Positions 17,416 through 26,057 are shown, numbered from the stretch's first letter. The stretch: DNA of 45,335 nt from an uncultured Bacilli bacterium (GCA_944331835.1 CALVIU010000005.1:1-45335); one strand, 5' to 3'. Notes: a model not told the origin generated them from the sequence alone. A program made the numbers and translations.

Positions 17416-17755
17416 TCTTAATTTCTTCTTTTGACATACCAATATTTTCTAATTCTTCAATCTTAGTCTTTATTTCTTTAATTATACTTTCTACCTTTGC
17501 TTCTTTAGCTCCAGTTACATCATCAGCTATAAATGAACCTTTAGTAGATTTTGAAACAATAATATTTTTATTTTCCAAAATATCATAAGCCTTCTTCACA
17601 GTATTAGGATTAATTCCTAACTCACATGCTAAATCCCTAATCGATGAAATCTGCTCTCCTGGATTTAATACCCCTAAAGCAACCATCTTTTCTATTTCCA
17701 AAACCACTTGCTCGTATATAGGGACTCTACTTTGATAATCAATATTGATATTCAA
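17399..17755 (-). CDS. YtrA-type GntR transcription regulator
   Basis: This regulator of about 118 residues has the short GntR winged helix of the YtrA subfamily: QSRVPIYEQVVLEIE, then the recognition region SSIRDLACELGINPNTVKKA. A short helical C-terminal tail of about 40 residues follows, and there is no ligand domain. An AGGAG site sits directly against a GTG at 17764, too close to serve it. The TTG at 17755 has workable spacing and is my start. It is the last gene behind an ABC ATPase and permease and probably represses that operon through the palindrome at 20489-20511. Confidence 0.82.
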   Translation of the reverse strand: MNINIDYQSRVPIYEQVVLEIEKMVALGVLNPGEQISSIRDLACELGINPNTVKKAYDILENKNIIVSKSTKGSFIADDVTGAKEAKVESIIKEIKTKIEELENIGMSKEEIKKRLKI

Positions 17756-17769
17756 AAAAACCACTCCTA

Positions 17770-19608
17770 TCAGGAAGTATAAACTGCATACTCCCTAAAA
17801 AAATCCTCCCGATTTATTATATATCTTTCTGTCTCATAATATAATATCACATATTCGCCATCTAATTCATCATTTTTATGTTCTTTTAAAAATTCTAATA
17901 ACCTATCTTGATTTCTATTAATCGCTTGATTTTCTTCTTCGTAATTTTCAGTTCCATCAGCCCCCGCTATTCCAATTTCATCGCCATCAAAGTTTTTAAT
18001 AAAATGATCATTAAAAGATGTTTTAATATGATTTAGCAAATTTAAATTATCATTTATTTTTACATCAATTCTTTTTAACTCATGATTTTCATATTTATAA
18101 ATACTAACGAATAAATTATCAGGATCTTCTGGTATTTCATAATTATTAATATATTCTGCTAATTCTTTTTTAAATTCTTCATTTAATGAAACGCTTATCG
18201 AAGAATCTAGTGATGAAGCAACATAAACTATATTATCTGCTGTAAATTTTTCTCCTAGATTGTTTTCTTTTGCATAATTTACCAATTCATTATAGGTATC
18301 TTTTGCTACATAACGACGCGTATAATATTTACCTTCAATTTCTATTTCTACCATATAATTAGCCATTCCTACACTATCTTCGCCCCTTATAAGTTTTTTT
18401 ATTAAACCTTCATCGGTTATTGGAATAGATTGGCTTATTCCTAGTTTTGCTTCATTATAACTTACAGTAACTTCATCAATTGATTCAATAACTGGAATAT
18501 TATTTTCATAAATATTATTTAATATAATATAGATAATAAATATTAAAGAACTTACGACAATTGATTTTAAAATTAACTTTATCGGATCTGTAATCACTCT
18601 TTTTAAAACTAAATCATAAACAAAATAATAACCTAAACATATAACCAAACTAATCAGTATATAAGCAGAATTGTCAGAGGACATTGTATAAGCAATAAAA
18701 GTTACTGGTATAAATGTAGCAATTTTTATAATTTCATACAAATACTTATTTTTAAAACTTACTTCACTATCTTCCATCTTCCGATATTTAAAAGCATAAT
18801 AACCTAAAACTAAATAGATTAAAGAAAGGATTGTTGTTTTAATTATGCTAGGTGTGCTAAATTCCGAAGTGACCCAATAATTAACTGGTGCAGATAAATT
18901 ACCTGTAAAGTTATAATAGAAATAATAATTTACTCTACTTTCATCAATGACTTCACAATTATCTGTGCTATTTAAACAATATATTTCTCTATTTGGGATA
19001 CATTCTTCATCAGTACAAACATATATGGCATTACCACTTGCATATCTAAAAGAATAATTTAAATAACTTAGAGTTGGAAATAAGAATAAAAGTAAAAGTA
19101 TTACTACTAATGAACTCATTATATTGCCCGCAAATGTTATTGCTAAAGAGGAGATTAAAAAGACAAATATATAAGTAATTAACCAATAGATAAAATAATC
19201 TATTAATACCCCAATTGGAATATATATTTTGGCAAATAATGATAATAAACCAAAACCAACTGTCGTAATTAGTACAGTAATTAATAATATTATTATACCT
19301 CCGAATATATTAGAAGCATAAATCTTTTTTCTCGTGATTGGTTGAGACATTATAAAATCGACAGTTTTTCTCTTAAAAACAAAACCAAATAATAAATATG
19401 CTAATAAACTTGGAAAAGAGAAAGATAAAATAGCAGTTATATTACTAATTTTCGCAAAATCTAATACATAATTGGCATTTAAAGAATTTAAACCAACAAT
19501 CCATAAATTTATAAAAGGAACTGCACACATCAAAAATATAATTATTGATTTTGATTTTTTGATATTTTGCCATAAATATTTAAAGTGAAAAAGTTTAGTT
19601 GAATTCAT
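17770..19608 (-). CDS. YtrC-like ABC-2 permease with large outside domain
   Basis: This 612-residue protein has six N-terminal membrane helices (residues 20-185), an outside loop with four cysteines (CTDEECIPNREIYCLNSTDNC), and then several more helices to about residue 375. A long C-terminal domain of some 240 residues is predicted outside. FKRKTVDFIMSQPITRKKIY is typical of ABC-2 permeases. It overlaps its ATPase gene by 14 bases. The cysteines could form disulfides. The family resembles Bacillus YtrC/YtrD-type transporters of cell-envelope stress; the substrate is unknown. Confidence 0.72.
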   Translation of the reverse strand: MNSTKLFHFKYLWQNIKKSKSIIIFLMCAVPFINLWIVGLNSLNANYVLDFAKISNITAILSFSFPSLLAYLLFGFVFKRKTVDFIMSQPITRKKIYASNIFGGIIILLITVLITTVGFGLLSLFAKIYIPIGVLIDYFIYWLITYIFVFLISSLAITFAGNIMSSLVVILLLLFLFPTLSYLNYSFRYASGNAIYVCTDEECIPNREIYCLNSTDNCEVIDESRVNYYFYYNFTGNLSAPVNYWVTSEFSTPSIIKTTILSLIYLVLGYYAFKYRKMEDSEVSFKNKYLYEIIKIATFIPVTFIAYTMSSDNSAYILISLVICLGYYFVYDLVLKRVITDPIKLILKSIVVSSLIFIIYIILNNIYENNIPVIESIDEVTVSYNEAKLGISQSIPITDEGLIKKLIRGEDSVGMANYMVEIEIEGKYYTRRYVAKDTYNELVNYAKENNLGEKFTADNIVYVASSLDSSISVSLNEEFKKELAEYINNYEIPEDPDNLFVSIYKYENHELKRIDVKINDNLNLLNHIKTSFNDHFIKNFDGDEIGIAGADGTENYEEENQAINRNQDRLLEFLKEHKNDELDGEYVILYYETERYIINREDFFREYAVYTS

Positions 19609-20479
19609 ATCCTAAAGCCTCCATTTGATAGATAAATATTTCTTCTAAAGTGAGTGGCAAATAATCAAGTATCACTGGTTTTAAACTTTCCAAATACTTT
19701 TTACTGTCCTTTTTATCTTTAATAATTAAAGTGGCTACTTTGCCAATCTTTTTAAAGTATAAAACATCTAATTTAGCAAAAAGTGATTCATCAAAATCCT
19801 TTTTAAAGGATATTTGTACCTTTATCATATCGGTCTTTAATGAATTAACATCACTTTCAAATAATATCTTATGTTCTGATATTAATCCTAAGTTATCACA
19901 AATGTCTTCTAATTCTCTTAAATTGTGCGATGTCATGATGATAGTTGTATCCTGTTTAGTCATTTGTTTAGCAATAAGTTTTTTAAAGTATTGACGCACT
20001 ACGGAATCGATACCATCAAATGTTTCATCAAAGAAAATATATTTAGCATTAGTAGCTAAAGCACAAATAATTGCACATTGACGACGCATTCCTTTAGAAA
20101 ATGTATTAATACTCTTATTAAAATCTAGTTTTAATTTTCTAGCTGTATCAAAGACAAATTCCAAATTAAATTTCGGATACATCGCTTGATAAAACTTAGC
20201 AGTATCATATAAACTATATCCCGGATAGAAAAATAAGTCATCTGGTACAAATACCATTTCCTTTTTTACCTCTTCATTATCATAAGAACTAACTCCATCG
20301 ATAAGAATAGTTCCCTCATCAGGCTTATAAATACTATTAATTAATCTTAACAGCGTTGATTTTCCCGAACCATTTGCTCCAATTAAACCATAAATAGCAT
20401 TATCTGGGATATTTGAACACAAATCAGACAAAACTATTTTAGTATCAAAGCTTTTTTTTAAATTTTTGATTTCAATCAT
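19595..20479 (-). CDS. YtrB-like ABC transporter ATP-binding protein
   Basis: This 294-residue ATPase has Walker A GLIGANGSGKSTLL, signature TFSKGMRRQCAIICAL and Walker B YIFFDETFDGID. The signature begins SKGM rather than SGGQ, as in YtrB-type ATPases. It is the first gene of the ABC-ABC-GntR operon. AGGAGG lies six bases before the ATG, with a promoter and operator directly upstream. Confidence 0.88.
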   Translation of the reverse strand: MIEIKNLKKSFDTKIVLSDLCSNIPDNAIYGLIGANGSGKSTLLRLINSIYKPDEGTILIDGVSSYDNEEVKKEMVFVPDDLFFYPGYSLYDTAKFYQAMYPKFNLEFVFDTARKLKLDFNKSINTFSKGMRRQCAIICALATNAKYIFFDETFDGIDSVVRQYFKKLIAKQMTKQDTTIIMTSHNLRELEDICDNLGLISEHKILFESDVNSLKTDMIKVQISFKKDFDESLFAKLDVLYFKKIGKVATLIIKDKKDSKKYLESLKPVILDYLPLTLEEIFIYQMEALGYEFN

Positions 20480-20488
20480 ATATCCTCC

Positions 20489-20511
20489 TTGTACTATTTG
20501 TTATAGTACAA
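20489..20511 (-). promoter_or_regulatory. Candidate GntR (YtrA-type) operator
   Basis: TTGTACTAT and ATAGTACAA are perfect nine-base inverted arms with a five-base spacer. The palindrome covers the -10 box (20500-20505) of the ABC operon. A dimeric repressor binding here would block the promoter, and the operon encodes a GntR protein of the right class. Confidence 0.75.
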
Positions 20512-20527
20512 TTAAAACATATCACAA
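20500..20527 (-). promoter_or_regulatory. Promoter of the YtrB-like ABC operon
   Basis: On the minus strand TTGTGA (20522-20527) and TATAAC (20500-20505) are 16 bases apart. The -10 overlaps the operator palindrome. Confidence 0.65.
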
Positions 20528-20536
20528 TTACTTACC

Positions 20537-21130
20537 TTACGCAATACTTAATTTATAATCATCTATAATATATGTCAATTTTTGATTAGGTTTTATCGTT
20601 CCATAAATTAATACATCAATATTTCTTTTTTTAAAACTTTCAATAATTAGATTACTACTGAAAGCATCAAGCAAACAAATAAAGTCAAAATTATAATCAG
20701 AGTCACTGTTTAAAATATAATTTAAAACTCCTACTTTGTAGTTAGAAGTTTCTTTTCTTATCCTTTCAATTATTTTATTATCAAAAGACATAAGCATGAT
20801 ATTTCTTTTATATTTACTTAATAGTTTTAAAAAACTTATTACATTCATTTGAAAATCTTTTATTTCTAACAAAAATATTTTATTACTTTTAATTTTTAAA
20901 ATATCCTCTAACTTACACGTATCATCTTTAATTTCTTTATACAATACATTTTTAACTAAAGAACCATTATATAAAGCATCATGATATAAAATAAACACTC
21001 CATCTTTTGTAACTCTTATATCTGTTTCAATACCAATATATTTGTCACTATTTAAACCATTTGAAATTGCTTCATAAGAATTAGGTTTAACATTTTTATT
21101 CCAAACACCTCGATGAGCAATAAATTTCAT
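20537..21130 (-). CDS. Short glycerophosphodiester phosphodiesterase family protein
   Basis: This 197-residue GDPD-type barrel protein begins MKFIAHRGVWN and has ETDIRVTKDG and LYHDAL, matching the HRG, E-x-D and HD motifs of the enzyme at 258-971. It is about 40 residues shorter, and C-terminal motifs of the full barrel are weak. It could have narrower activity. An AGGTG ribosome site lies in the 3' arm of a terminator-like hairpin (21131-21166) that ends at the ATG, so read-through from upstream would be needed or the hairpin regulates translation. Confidence 0.75.
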   Translation of the reverse strand: MKFIAHRGVWNKNVKPNSYEAISNGLNSDKYIGIETDIRVTKDGVFILYHDALYNGSLVKNVLYKEIKDDTCKLEDILKIKSNKIFLLEIKDFQMNVISFLKLLSKYKRNIMLMSFDNKIIERIRKETSNYKVGVLNYILNSDSDYNFDFICLLDAFSSNLIIESFKKRNIDVLIYGTIKPNQKLTYIIDDYKLSIA

Positions 21131-21166
21131 AAAAAAACACCTAATAAATTTTATTAGTGTTTTTTT
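21131..21166 (-). terminator. Terminator/leader hairpin between a tiny gene and a GDPD gene
   Basis: On the minus strand AACACTAATAAA pairs with TTTATTAGGTGTT and is followed by seven Ts that touch the GDPD ATG. The hairpin also holds that gene's AGGTG site. It can serve both as a terminator of the 29-codon gene and as an attenuator of the next gene. Confidence 0.7.
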
Positions 21167-21256
21167 CTAAAATGCCAATAGACTTGTAAAATATAATAAT
21201 ATTAAAACAACTAAAATTACAGTTTTGCCAACTGTACCAACTTTATCTTCTCGCAT
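21167..21256 (-). CDS. 29-residue small membrane protein
   Basis: A short frame encodes a protein with a polar start (MREDKVGTVGK) and a single membrane helix (TVILVVLILLYFTSLLAF) to the end. It has its own strong promoter (TTGATA, 17 bases, TAGAAT) and ends in a terminator, so it looks like a separate gene. AGGA lies 14 bases before the ATG, but in the loop of an eight-pair hairpin (21257-21280), which would bring it close in space. No family is recognised. Confidence 0.6.
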   Translation of the reverse strand: MREDKVGTVGKTVILVVLILLYFTSLLAF

Positions 21257-21280
21257 TTATTATTTTCACATCCTGAAAAT
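21257..21280 (-). promoter_or_regulatory. Leader hairpin with AGGA in its loop
   Basis: On the minus strand TTATTTTC and GAAAATAA form a perfect stem with loop AGGATGT. The ATG of the 29-residue gene follows three bases after the stem. The hairpin may set translation efficiency. Confidence 0.5.
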
Positions 21281-21361
21281 AATTCTAGCAAAAAACATAG
21301 AATATATCAAGATAAAATCGGCCAATTTGACATAATAAGACATTACCTTTTTCTTCGCCAT
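21266..21361 (-). CDS. Possible 31-residue peptide overlapping a promoter
   Basis: A frame ATG to TGA encodes a basic start (MAKKKVMSYY) and a hydrophobic middle (LADFILIYSMFFARIIF). Its ribosome site is weak, and the frame contains the -35 and -10 boxes of the next gene. It may be chance; I list it as a low-confidence candidate. Confidence 0.2.
   Translation of the reverse strand: MAKKKVMSYYVKLADFILIYSMFFARIIFRM
21282..21310 (-). promoter_or_regulatory. Promoter of the 29-residue membrane protein
   Basis: TTGATA (21305-21310) and TAGAAT (21282-21287) are 17 bases apart on the minus strand, with TGC before the -10. Transcription would start near 21275. Confidence 0.75.
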
Positions 21362-21400
21362 TTTTTCTTCAATTGATTTTGTCTAATTTTAGCAAATAAA

Positions 21401-21428
21401 AACTATAAACGTCGAAACATCTATAGTT
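21401..21428 (-). terminator. Terminator of the trmD operon
   Basis: AACTATAGATGT pairs with ACGTTTATAGTT, including wobble pairs, around a TTCG tetraloop. Ts follow on the minus strand. It lies directly behind the InlB-repeat gene. Confidence 0.75.
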
Positions 21429-21429
21429 C

Positions 21430-21726
21430 TTAATTTTCTTCCCATTCAGCAGTAATAGTTATATCTTCTTTTACCGGTGTACTAAAATCATATTCCTTAC
21501 CATCAACATACCAACCTGTAAATGTATAACCATCTGCAGTCGGATCCTCAGGCCTTGTAGCTGTATCCCCCACTTTTACTTCTTGTGCTTCTATCCCTGC
21601 TCCAATACGCACATCAAAAGTTACTGTAAATGTTCTAAAATAATTAAGATAAAGAAATATAAGAACAACAGCAACTACCAACAAAATCCCCATTAAAATA
21701 GTTTTTTTCTTATCTAATTTCTCCAT
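21430..21726 (-). CDS. Membrane-anchored single InlB B-repeat protein
   Basis: This 98-residue protein has a basic N-terminus, one membrane helix (about residues 10-29) and one InlB B-repeat (Listeria-Bacteroides repeat). The repeat's signature is clear: FTVTFDVRIG, then DGYTFTGWYVDGKEYDFSTP and ITITAEW. The repeat is usually present in tandem on surface adhesins; a single copy is unusual. Its start overlaps the stop of the preceding gene by one base, so it is the last gene of the trmD operon. Confidence 0.78.
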   Translation of the reverse strand: MEKLDKKKTILMGILLVVAVVLIFLYLNYFRTFTVTFDVRIGAGIEAQEVKVGDTATRPEDPTADGYTFTGWYVDGKEYDFSTPVKEDITITAEWEEN

Positions 21727-22151
21727 TATCTACTTTTTCCTCTTTCTTCCTCTATTTCATCAGTTAATTCCATAACATGTACTTTTTTTAATTCTAATTC
21801 CAACACATATAATTTCTTCGTATATTTTTCAACAAATTGTTTTTTTAAATATTGATTATATTTATAAAGTAATATATTTCGAATACGATCTAATTCAGTA
21901 TAAGCAACTAAAACATCTCCGCTAGTTGTTTCATCTCCAGCAGTTATAAGACTATATATTATTTTTATCAATCTATTATAAGCCCTAACTACTTTATCTT
22001 CTAAAATACTGCTTACCATATCTTCATCGATAACAGTAATTTTCTTAACTCTTTTAATTCCCTTCTTGGGAGAAAATTCATAGCCGGTTTGTTCTTTATA
22101 AAGCAGTACTTTTTTTTCTTCATCATCTTTTTTTAAAATATAACTATTCAT
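21726..22151 (-). CDS. Hypothetical protein downstream of trmD
   Basis: This 141-residue soluble protein has a beta-like start and a long helical region (RAYNRLIKIIYSLI, then ELDRIRNILLYKYNQYL). It has no membrane helix. It overlaps trmD by eight bases and the next gene by one. I do not recognise a family. Confidence 0.6.
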   Translation of the reverse strand: MNSYILKKDDEEKKVLLYKEQTGYEFSPKKGIKRVKKITVIDEDMVSSILEDKVVRAYNRLIKIIYSLITAGDETTSGDVLVAYTELDRIRNILLYKYNQYLKKQFVEKYTKKLYVLELELKKVHVMELTDEIEEERGKSR

Positions 22152-22818
22152 TTTTATCCCCCATTAAATCAGGTCTAAGCGCTTGTGTCTTTTTAATTTG
22201 TTCTGCCGCGCGATATTCCGCAATTTTTTTGTGGTCTCCACTAATCAAGACATCTGGCACCTTTAATCCTCGGTATTCACTCGGCTTGGTGTACTGTGGA
22301 TAATCTAACAAATTATTGTTAAATGATTCACTAGTTAAAGAATCACTATTTATTACTCCCGGAATTAAACGAACTACTGAATCAACAATTGCACATGCCG
22401 GTATTTCGCCACCAGTTAGGATGAAATCTCCAATACTGATGATTTCATCAACCTGTGTTTTTATGCGTTCATCAAAGCCTTCATAGTGACCACAAATAAT
22501 AATTATGTGCTTGTATTTTGTTAACTCTATTGCTCTTTTTTGACTGTAAGTTTTGCCCTCCGGAGAAAGCAGTATCACATGAGAATCAGGGGTTTTAATA
22601 TGATCTAAGCACTCAAATATCGGCTCACATCTAAGTAACATCCCTGCCCCTCCACCATAAGGAGTATCATCAACTTGTTTATTATTAAGAGGTGAAAAAT
22701 CACGAAAATTGATAACATTTATTTCTACAAGATTTGCAGCAATTGCTCTTTTAATAATTGATTCAGATAAAAACCCTTCAATCATCCCCGGAAAAAGAGT
22801 CATTATATCTATTCGCAT
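22144..22818 (-). CDS. trmD: tRNA (guanine-N1)-methyltransferase TrmD
   Basis: This 224-residue SPOUT enzyme methylates G37 of tRNAs to prevent frameshifting. It has MRIDIMTLFPGM at the start, PYGGGAGMLL, IIICGHYEGFDERI and the knot region SIGDFILTGGEIPACAIVD. DYPQYTKP lies near the C-terminus. The ribosome site is GGAGGTGA. It sits behind rimM, the usual order. Confidence 0.96.
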   Translation of the reverse strand: MRIDIMTLFPGMIEGFLSESIIKRAIAANLVEINVINFRDFSPLNNKQVDDTPYGGGAGMLLRCEPIFECLDHIKTPDSHVILLSPEGKTYSQKRAIELTKYKHIIIICGHYEGFDERIKTQVDEIISIGDFILTGGEIPACAIVDSVVRLIPGVINSDSLTSESFNNNLLDYPQYTKPSEYRGLKVPDVLISGDHKKIAEYRAAEQIKKTQALRPDLMGDKNE

Positions 22819-22844
22819 AATTCACCTCCATCATTTTTATTATA

Positions 22845-23336
22845 CTAAATAATTAAATTTTTTGCATTAATTGTATATAATGTTTTATTATTCTTGTCAA
22901 ATTTCTTAATATAAGCATCTACTAAAGGAATTAAATATTCTTTATTATCTTTAAGTACTCGTACATAACTAGATCCCGGAGCAATATAAGCATCAATTAC
23001 TTCTCCAATTGCTTCATCATCTTCTATTACTTTAGCTCCAATTAAGTCTTCTAGCAAATATTCATCATCTTTTAAATCAAGATCTGCTTTTTTTACATAG
23101 ACATTAAATCCAATATACTTAGTTATTAAATTAATATCATTTAAATTATTTACTCTAATTAAGATATAATTTTTATGATACCTAACACTAGTAATAGTAA
23201 GCCACTGTTCTTTTATCATCACAGGCATGCCAACTTTAAATGCTAAATCTTTTTTATCAAAATCACTAAGTATTTTTAATTCTCCCTTAATTCCAAAGAA
23301 ATTTATTACTTTTCCAACTATTACTAATTCATTCAT
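22845..23336 (-). CDS. rimM: Ribosome maturation factor RimM
   Basis: This 163-residue protein binds ribosomal protein S19 and helps mature the 30S head. The N-terminal barrel begins VIVGKVINFFGIKGELKI, and the C-terminal PRC-like part has YLLEDLIGAKV and YLIPLVDAYIKKFD. It overlaps the preceding rRNA methyltransferase by eight bases and precedes trmD. Confidence 0.93.
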   Translation of the reverse strand: MNELVIVGKVINFFGIKGELKILSDFDKKDLAFKVGMPVMIKEQWLTITSVRYHKNYILIRVNNLNDINLITKYIGFNVYVKKADLDLKDDEYLLEDLIGAKVIEDDEAIGEVIDAYIAPGSSYVRVLKDNKEYLIPLVDAYIKKFDKNNKTLYTINAKNLII

Positions 23337-24039
23337 GATTTACCTCGTACATTAATATACTTGCAGCAACACCAACATTTAATGATTCACAAGATTTATT
23401 CATATTTATATAAACAAATTCATCGCATAATTTCCTAACACTTCCACTAATTCCCTGACCTTCACTACCTAAAACAAGAGCAATATCATCATGTTTCAAG
23501 TTTTTTATATCAACTCCATTTAATACATCAGTTCCTACTATTTTATAACCTAAATTTTTAAGAGTTGGAATAAATTCCACCAAATTTCTTCGCAAAACAT
23601 TGATATGAAAAATCATTCCTTCGGTTGCTCTTACAACTTTAGGATTATACAAATCGACTGAGTTATCTCCTAGAATTATCGTAGTAAAATTAAAAGCGAT
23701 GCAAGAACGAATTATCGTTCCTAAATTACCTGGATCTTGAATACCATCCAAAATAATTATATTCCCACTGATACTATCTTCTGGAATAAATCTAACTACA
23801 GCAGCATTATAACTAATCGATGTTTGAGAACTTATTTTTTTCATTATATCCTCAGTTACTAAATAGTCTGCTGTTGAATCAATCACACTTATTGTCTCAA
23901 TTATTAAATTTTGACGTTTTGCTTCATTAATTAAATGATCACCCTCAATTAAAAATCTTCTTTCTTTATCACGAACTTTCTTTTCTTTCAAAGAATTCCA
24001 ATACTTAACATGTTCATTTTGTAAACTAGTTATATTCAT
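23329..24039 (-). CDS. TrmH/SpoU-family rRNA 2'-O-methyltransferase
   Basis: This 236-residue enzyme has an N-terminal substrate-binding domain (ERRFLIEGDHLINEAKR) and a SpoU methylase domain. The three motifs are seen: DPGNLGTIIRSC, VLGSEGQGIS and SLNVGVAASILMYE. It should methylate a ribose of 23S or transfer RNA using S-adenosylmethionine. It resembles the RlmB/YsgA-type proteins, and the exact target is unknown. It lies between the metalloprotease gene and rimM. Confidence 0.88.
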   Translation of the reverse strand: MNITSLQNEHVKYWNSLKEKKVRDKERRFLIEGDHLINEAKRQNLIIETISVIDSTADYLVTEDIMKKISSQTSISYNAAVVRFIPEDSISGNIIILDGIQDPGNLGTIIRSCIAFNFTTIILGDNSVDLYNPKVVRATEGMIFHINVLRRNLVEFIPTLKNLGYKIVGTDVLNGVDIKNLKHDDIALVLGSEGQGISGSVRKLCDEFVYINMNKSCESLNVGVAASILMYEVNHE

Positions 24040-24675
24040 CTAATACCTCAATTTCTTTCTTGCTTCTTTATAATTAGGATAGGCCTGTCCAACTAAATTC
24101 CAGAAATTCTTGCTATGATTTCCTTCAAAAAAATGACAAAGCTCATGAACAATAACATAATCGAGTAACTCGATATCTTTTTTGAGTAACTCAGTATTTA
24201 AAGTAACTGTCATTTTAGCAGTATTACAAACTCCCCATCTCGTTCGCATTTTTCTGAATTTTAGTGTGAATTCCGGCAAATAAGCAAAACATTTCTTAGC
24301 AATTTCTACTTCTTTAGTAAATATTTCGACAACTTTTTCTTGATAAAATCTATCAAGATCCTTTAATGATGGTGTATAAACATACTTATCATCAAAGGTT
24401 ACCTCATCAGCATCTTCTTTTATTTCAATATAATATTTTTTACCTAAATACCAAAACTTATCATCGTCTTTACATCTATCTTCCATTTTTTCATACATTT
24501 TCAAAATATCTTTCTCATTTTCTCCGATAAGTTTTAATATACTATTAGAACTTAAAAACATTGGTGCATTAACATAGAGTTTCAAATCTTCTTTAACTCG
24601 AAAATAAATATTTTTATTATTTTTTCTATTTACTATTACTTCTATTTCTAATCCATTACTTGCTTTGTATGTCAT
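24040..24675 (-). CDS. YgjP-like zinc metallopeptidase (M48/DUF45)
   Basis: This 211-residue protein has the zinc motif [16 protein letters not shown], preceded by [15 protein letters not shown]. These are hallmarks of the YgjP/UTP-pyrophosphatase-type M48 metallopeptidases. The two histidines of HELCH plus the His of NHS probably bind zinc, with Glu as catalyst. No signal peptide is present. It overlaps the mscL end by 20 bases. The cellular substrate is unknown. Confidence 0.85.
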   Translation of the reverse strand: MTYKASNGLEIEVIVNRKNNKNIYFRVKEDLKLYVNAPMFLSSNSILKLIGENEKDILKMYEKMEDRCKDDDKFWYLGKKYYIEIKEDADEVTFDDKYVYTPSLKDLDRFYQEKVVEIFTKEVEIAKKCFAYLPEFTLKFRKMRTRWGVCNTAKMTVTLNTELLKKDIELLDYVIVHELCHFFEGNHSKNFWNLVGQAYPNYKEARKKLRY

Positions 24676-25042
24676 TTTTAAGTATATCCCTTATTTCTTC
24701 TAATGTTTTAAGTTCAGCACTTTTAGTGTCTTTCTTTTCTTCTTTCTTTTCCTTTTTAGCAGTTACTTTATTTACTACTTTAACAACTAAAAATAAACAG
24801 AAAGCCACGATTAAAAAGTCTATAACACTTTGAATAAATGCCCCATACATAATTTGGGTATCCCGAAATGTTATGGATAGATTGGAAAAATCAACACCAC
24901 CAAGAATAAGACCAATAATTGGTGTAAATATATTATTAACAAGACTAGTTACAATTGATGAAAAAGCACCACCAACAATAACCCCAACAGCTAAATCTAA
25001 CACATTACCTCTAGCAATAAATTTCTTAAATTCTTTTATCAT
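24656..25042 (-). CDS. mscL: Large-conductance mechanosensitive channel MscL
   Basis: This 128-residue channel opens under membrane tension to release solutes during osmotic downshock. The signature [21 protein letters not shown] is at the N-terminus with TM1. TM2 lies at about residues 70-92, and a charged Lys/Glu-rich cytoplasmic helix follows. It heads the minus-strand operon leading to trmD. Confidence 0.96.
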   Translation of the reverse strand: MIKEFKKFIARGNVLDLAVGVIVGGAFSSIVTSLVNNIFTPIIGLILGGVDFSNLSITFRDTQIMYGAFIQSVIDFLIVAFCLFLVVKVVNKVTAKKEKKEEKKDTKSAELKTLEEIRDILKNDIQSK

Positions 25043-25070
25043 ACTACCACTTCCTATATAATTTTATCAC

Positions 25071-25096
25071 ATAAAAACTGGTATTGCTACCAGTTT
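25071..25096 (-). terminator. Terminator behind the broken surface gene
   Basis: AAACTGGTA (25075-25083) pairs perfectly with TACCAGTTT (25088-25096) around loop TTGC. On the minus strand it is followed by Ts. It ends transcription from the pseudogene before mscL. Confidence 0.8.
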
Positions 25097-25149
25097 ATTT
25101 AAAAGACAATTTTAAATGTATTTTTTCTTTATTATCTTAAAACTATCCG

Positions 25150-26057
25150 TTAGTCAGTAATCAAAATCGGGTCACTGGCAGTGCCAGTTCCCCCAGCATA
25201 AGCCACCGAAGACTCAAGATAAAAGGACGGGCGCACGCCACCGTACTCCGCAGTACTGCTGTTCACACCAGCGTTCATAACCTGGCCTGTGTACCGCACG
25301 ACGAACGCATTAGTCGTATTGTTCGAACGGCGGGAAATTGTCCATTCCGTTACTCCCATATACATCCAATTATTATCATCGTTTGTACTATTATTGTAAT
25401 TAGCTAAACCCCTATTCCAGTTTTCTGAACTAACTGCATAGCCATAATCACTTATATACATTAACCCTACTTTTGCACTATATGTTGTGATACTTGAACT
25501 GCTTCCTAGTTCCGTTGTATAGTATTGTTTTGCTGTATTTGTCCCCCTACTTTCCATTCTATTGTTGCTATCATGCTTGCCCATTCACCTCCTATTGTAT
25601 TTAAATATGTCCCATTTAATATTTCTGTATTTAATGTGCTATTGCTCCAAATGTTACTTTCAATACTGCTAGAACCACTCCAATAATAAGTTGGTATACT
25701 ACTTAAACTTCCTTTATAGTAACTAGAACTTGGTGTTCCATTTCTTGATGGCGCTGTTCCGAGTGTGCTTTCTCCTGCATAATCATGTTTTATTAGTTTT
25801 ACTTGGCCATCAAATACTCCTATGATTCGGTATAAATTATCATAAGGGCATGGAGTTACATCACTTCCAAAACATACATAATTATTAGGGTCTCCACTAA
25901 ATCTATATGAGTTAACACCAGCTTCTTGATCAGCATTGGTATATGTTCCTGTTCCATCATGATAGTATAATCCATTTTCGCCATCTGTTCCTGTATATAC
26001 CTCTGTCGTTATATAATCTGCTAACGTTAATAATGCTACATCAAAATACACATAACA
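25150..26057 (-). pseudogene. 3' part of a broken surface-protein gene, with frameshift
   Basis: This is the continuation of the gene whose start lies at 26392-26736. From 26057 it encodes CYVYFDVALLTLADYI, then YRIIGVFDGQVKLIKHDY, and runs in one frame to a stop near 25506. The downstream part (TNTAKQYYTTELG, then VGLMYISDYGYA and FYLESSV) is in another frame, starting near 25542. Both parts align with the intact paralog at 40334-42259. The break is at a run of five Gs (25543-25547); one more G would rejoin the frames. The last 130 bases are GC-rich (56% at 25221-25320, against about 30% at 25621-25720). Either a real mutation or an assembly error at the G run is possible. Confidence 0.82.
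25212..25345 (-). other. GC-rich, A-poor-wobble 3' segment (possible variable region)
   Basis: In sense direction, 49 codons from the one after the EWT triplet contain only one ending in A (ACA), while the gene body prefers A and T endings. Bases 25221-25320 are 56% GC. The pattern fits a diversity-generating retroelement variable region, where adenines are mutated. No reverse transcriptase or template is in the window, so this is inference. Confidence 0.4.
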
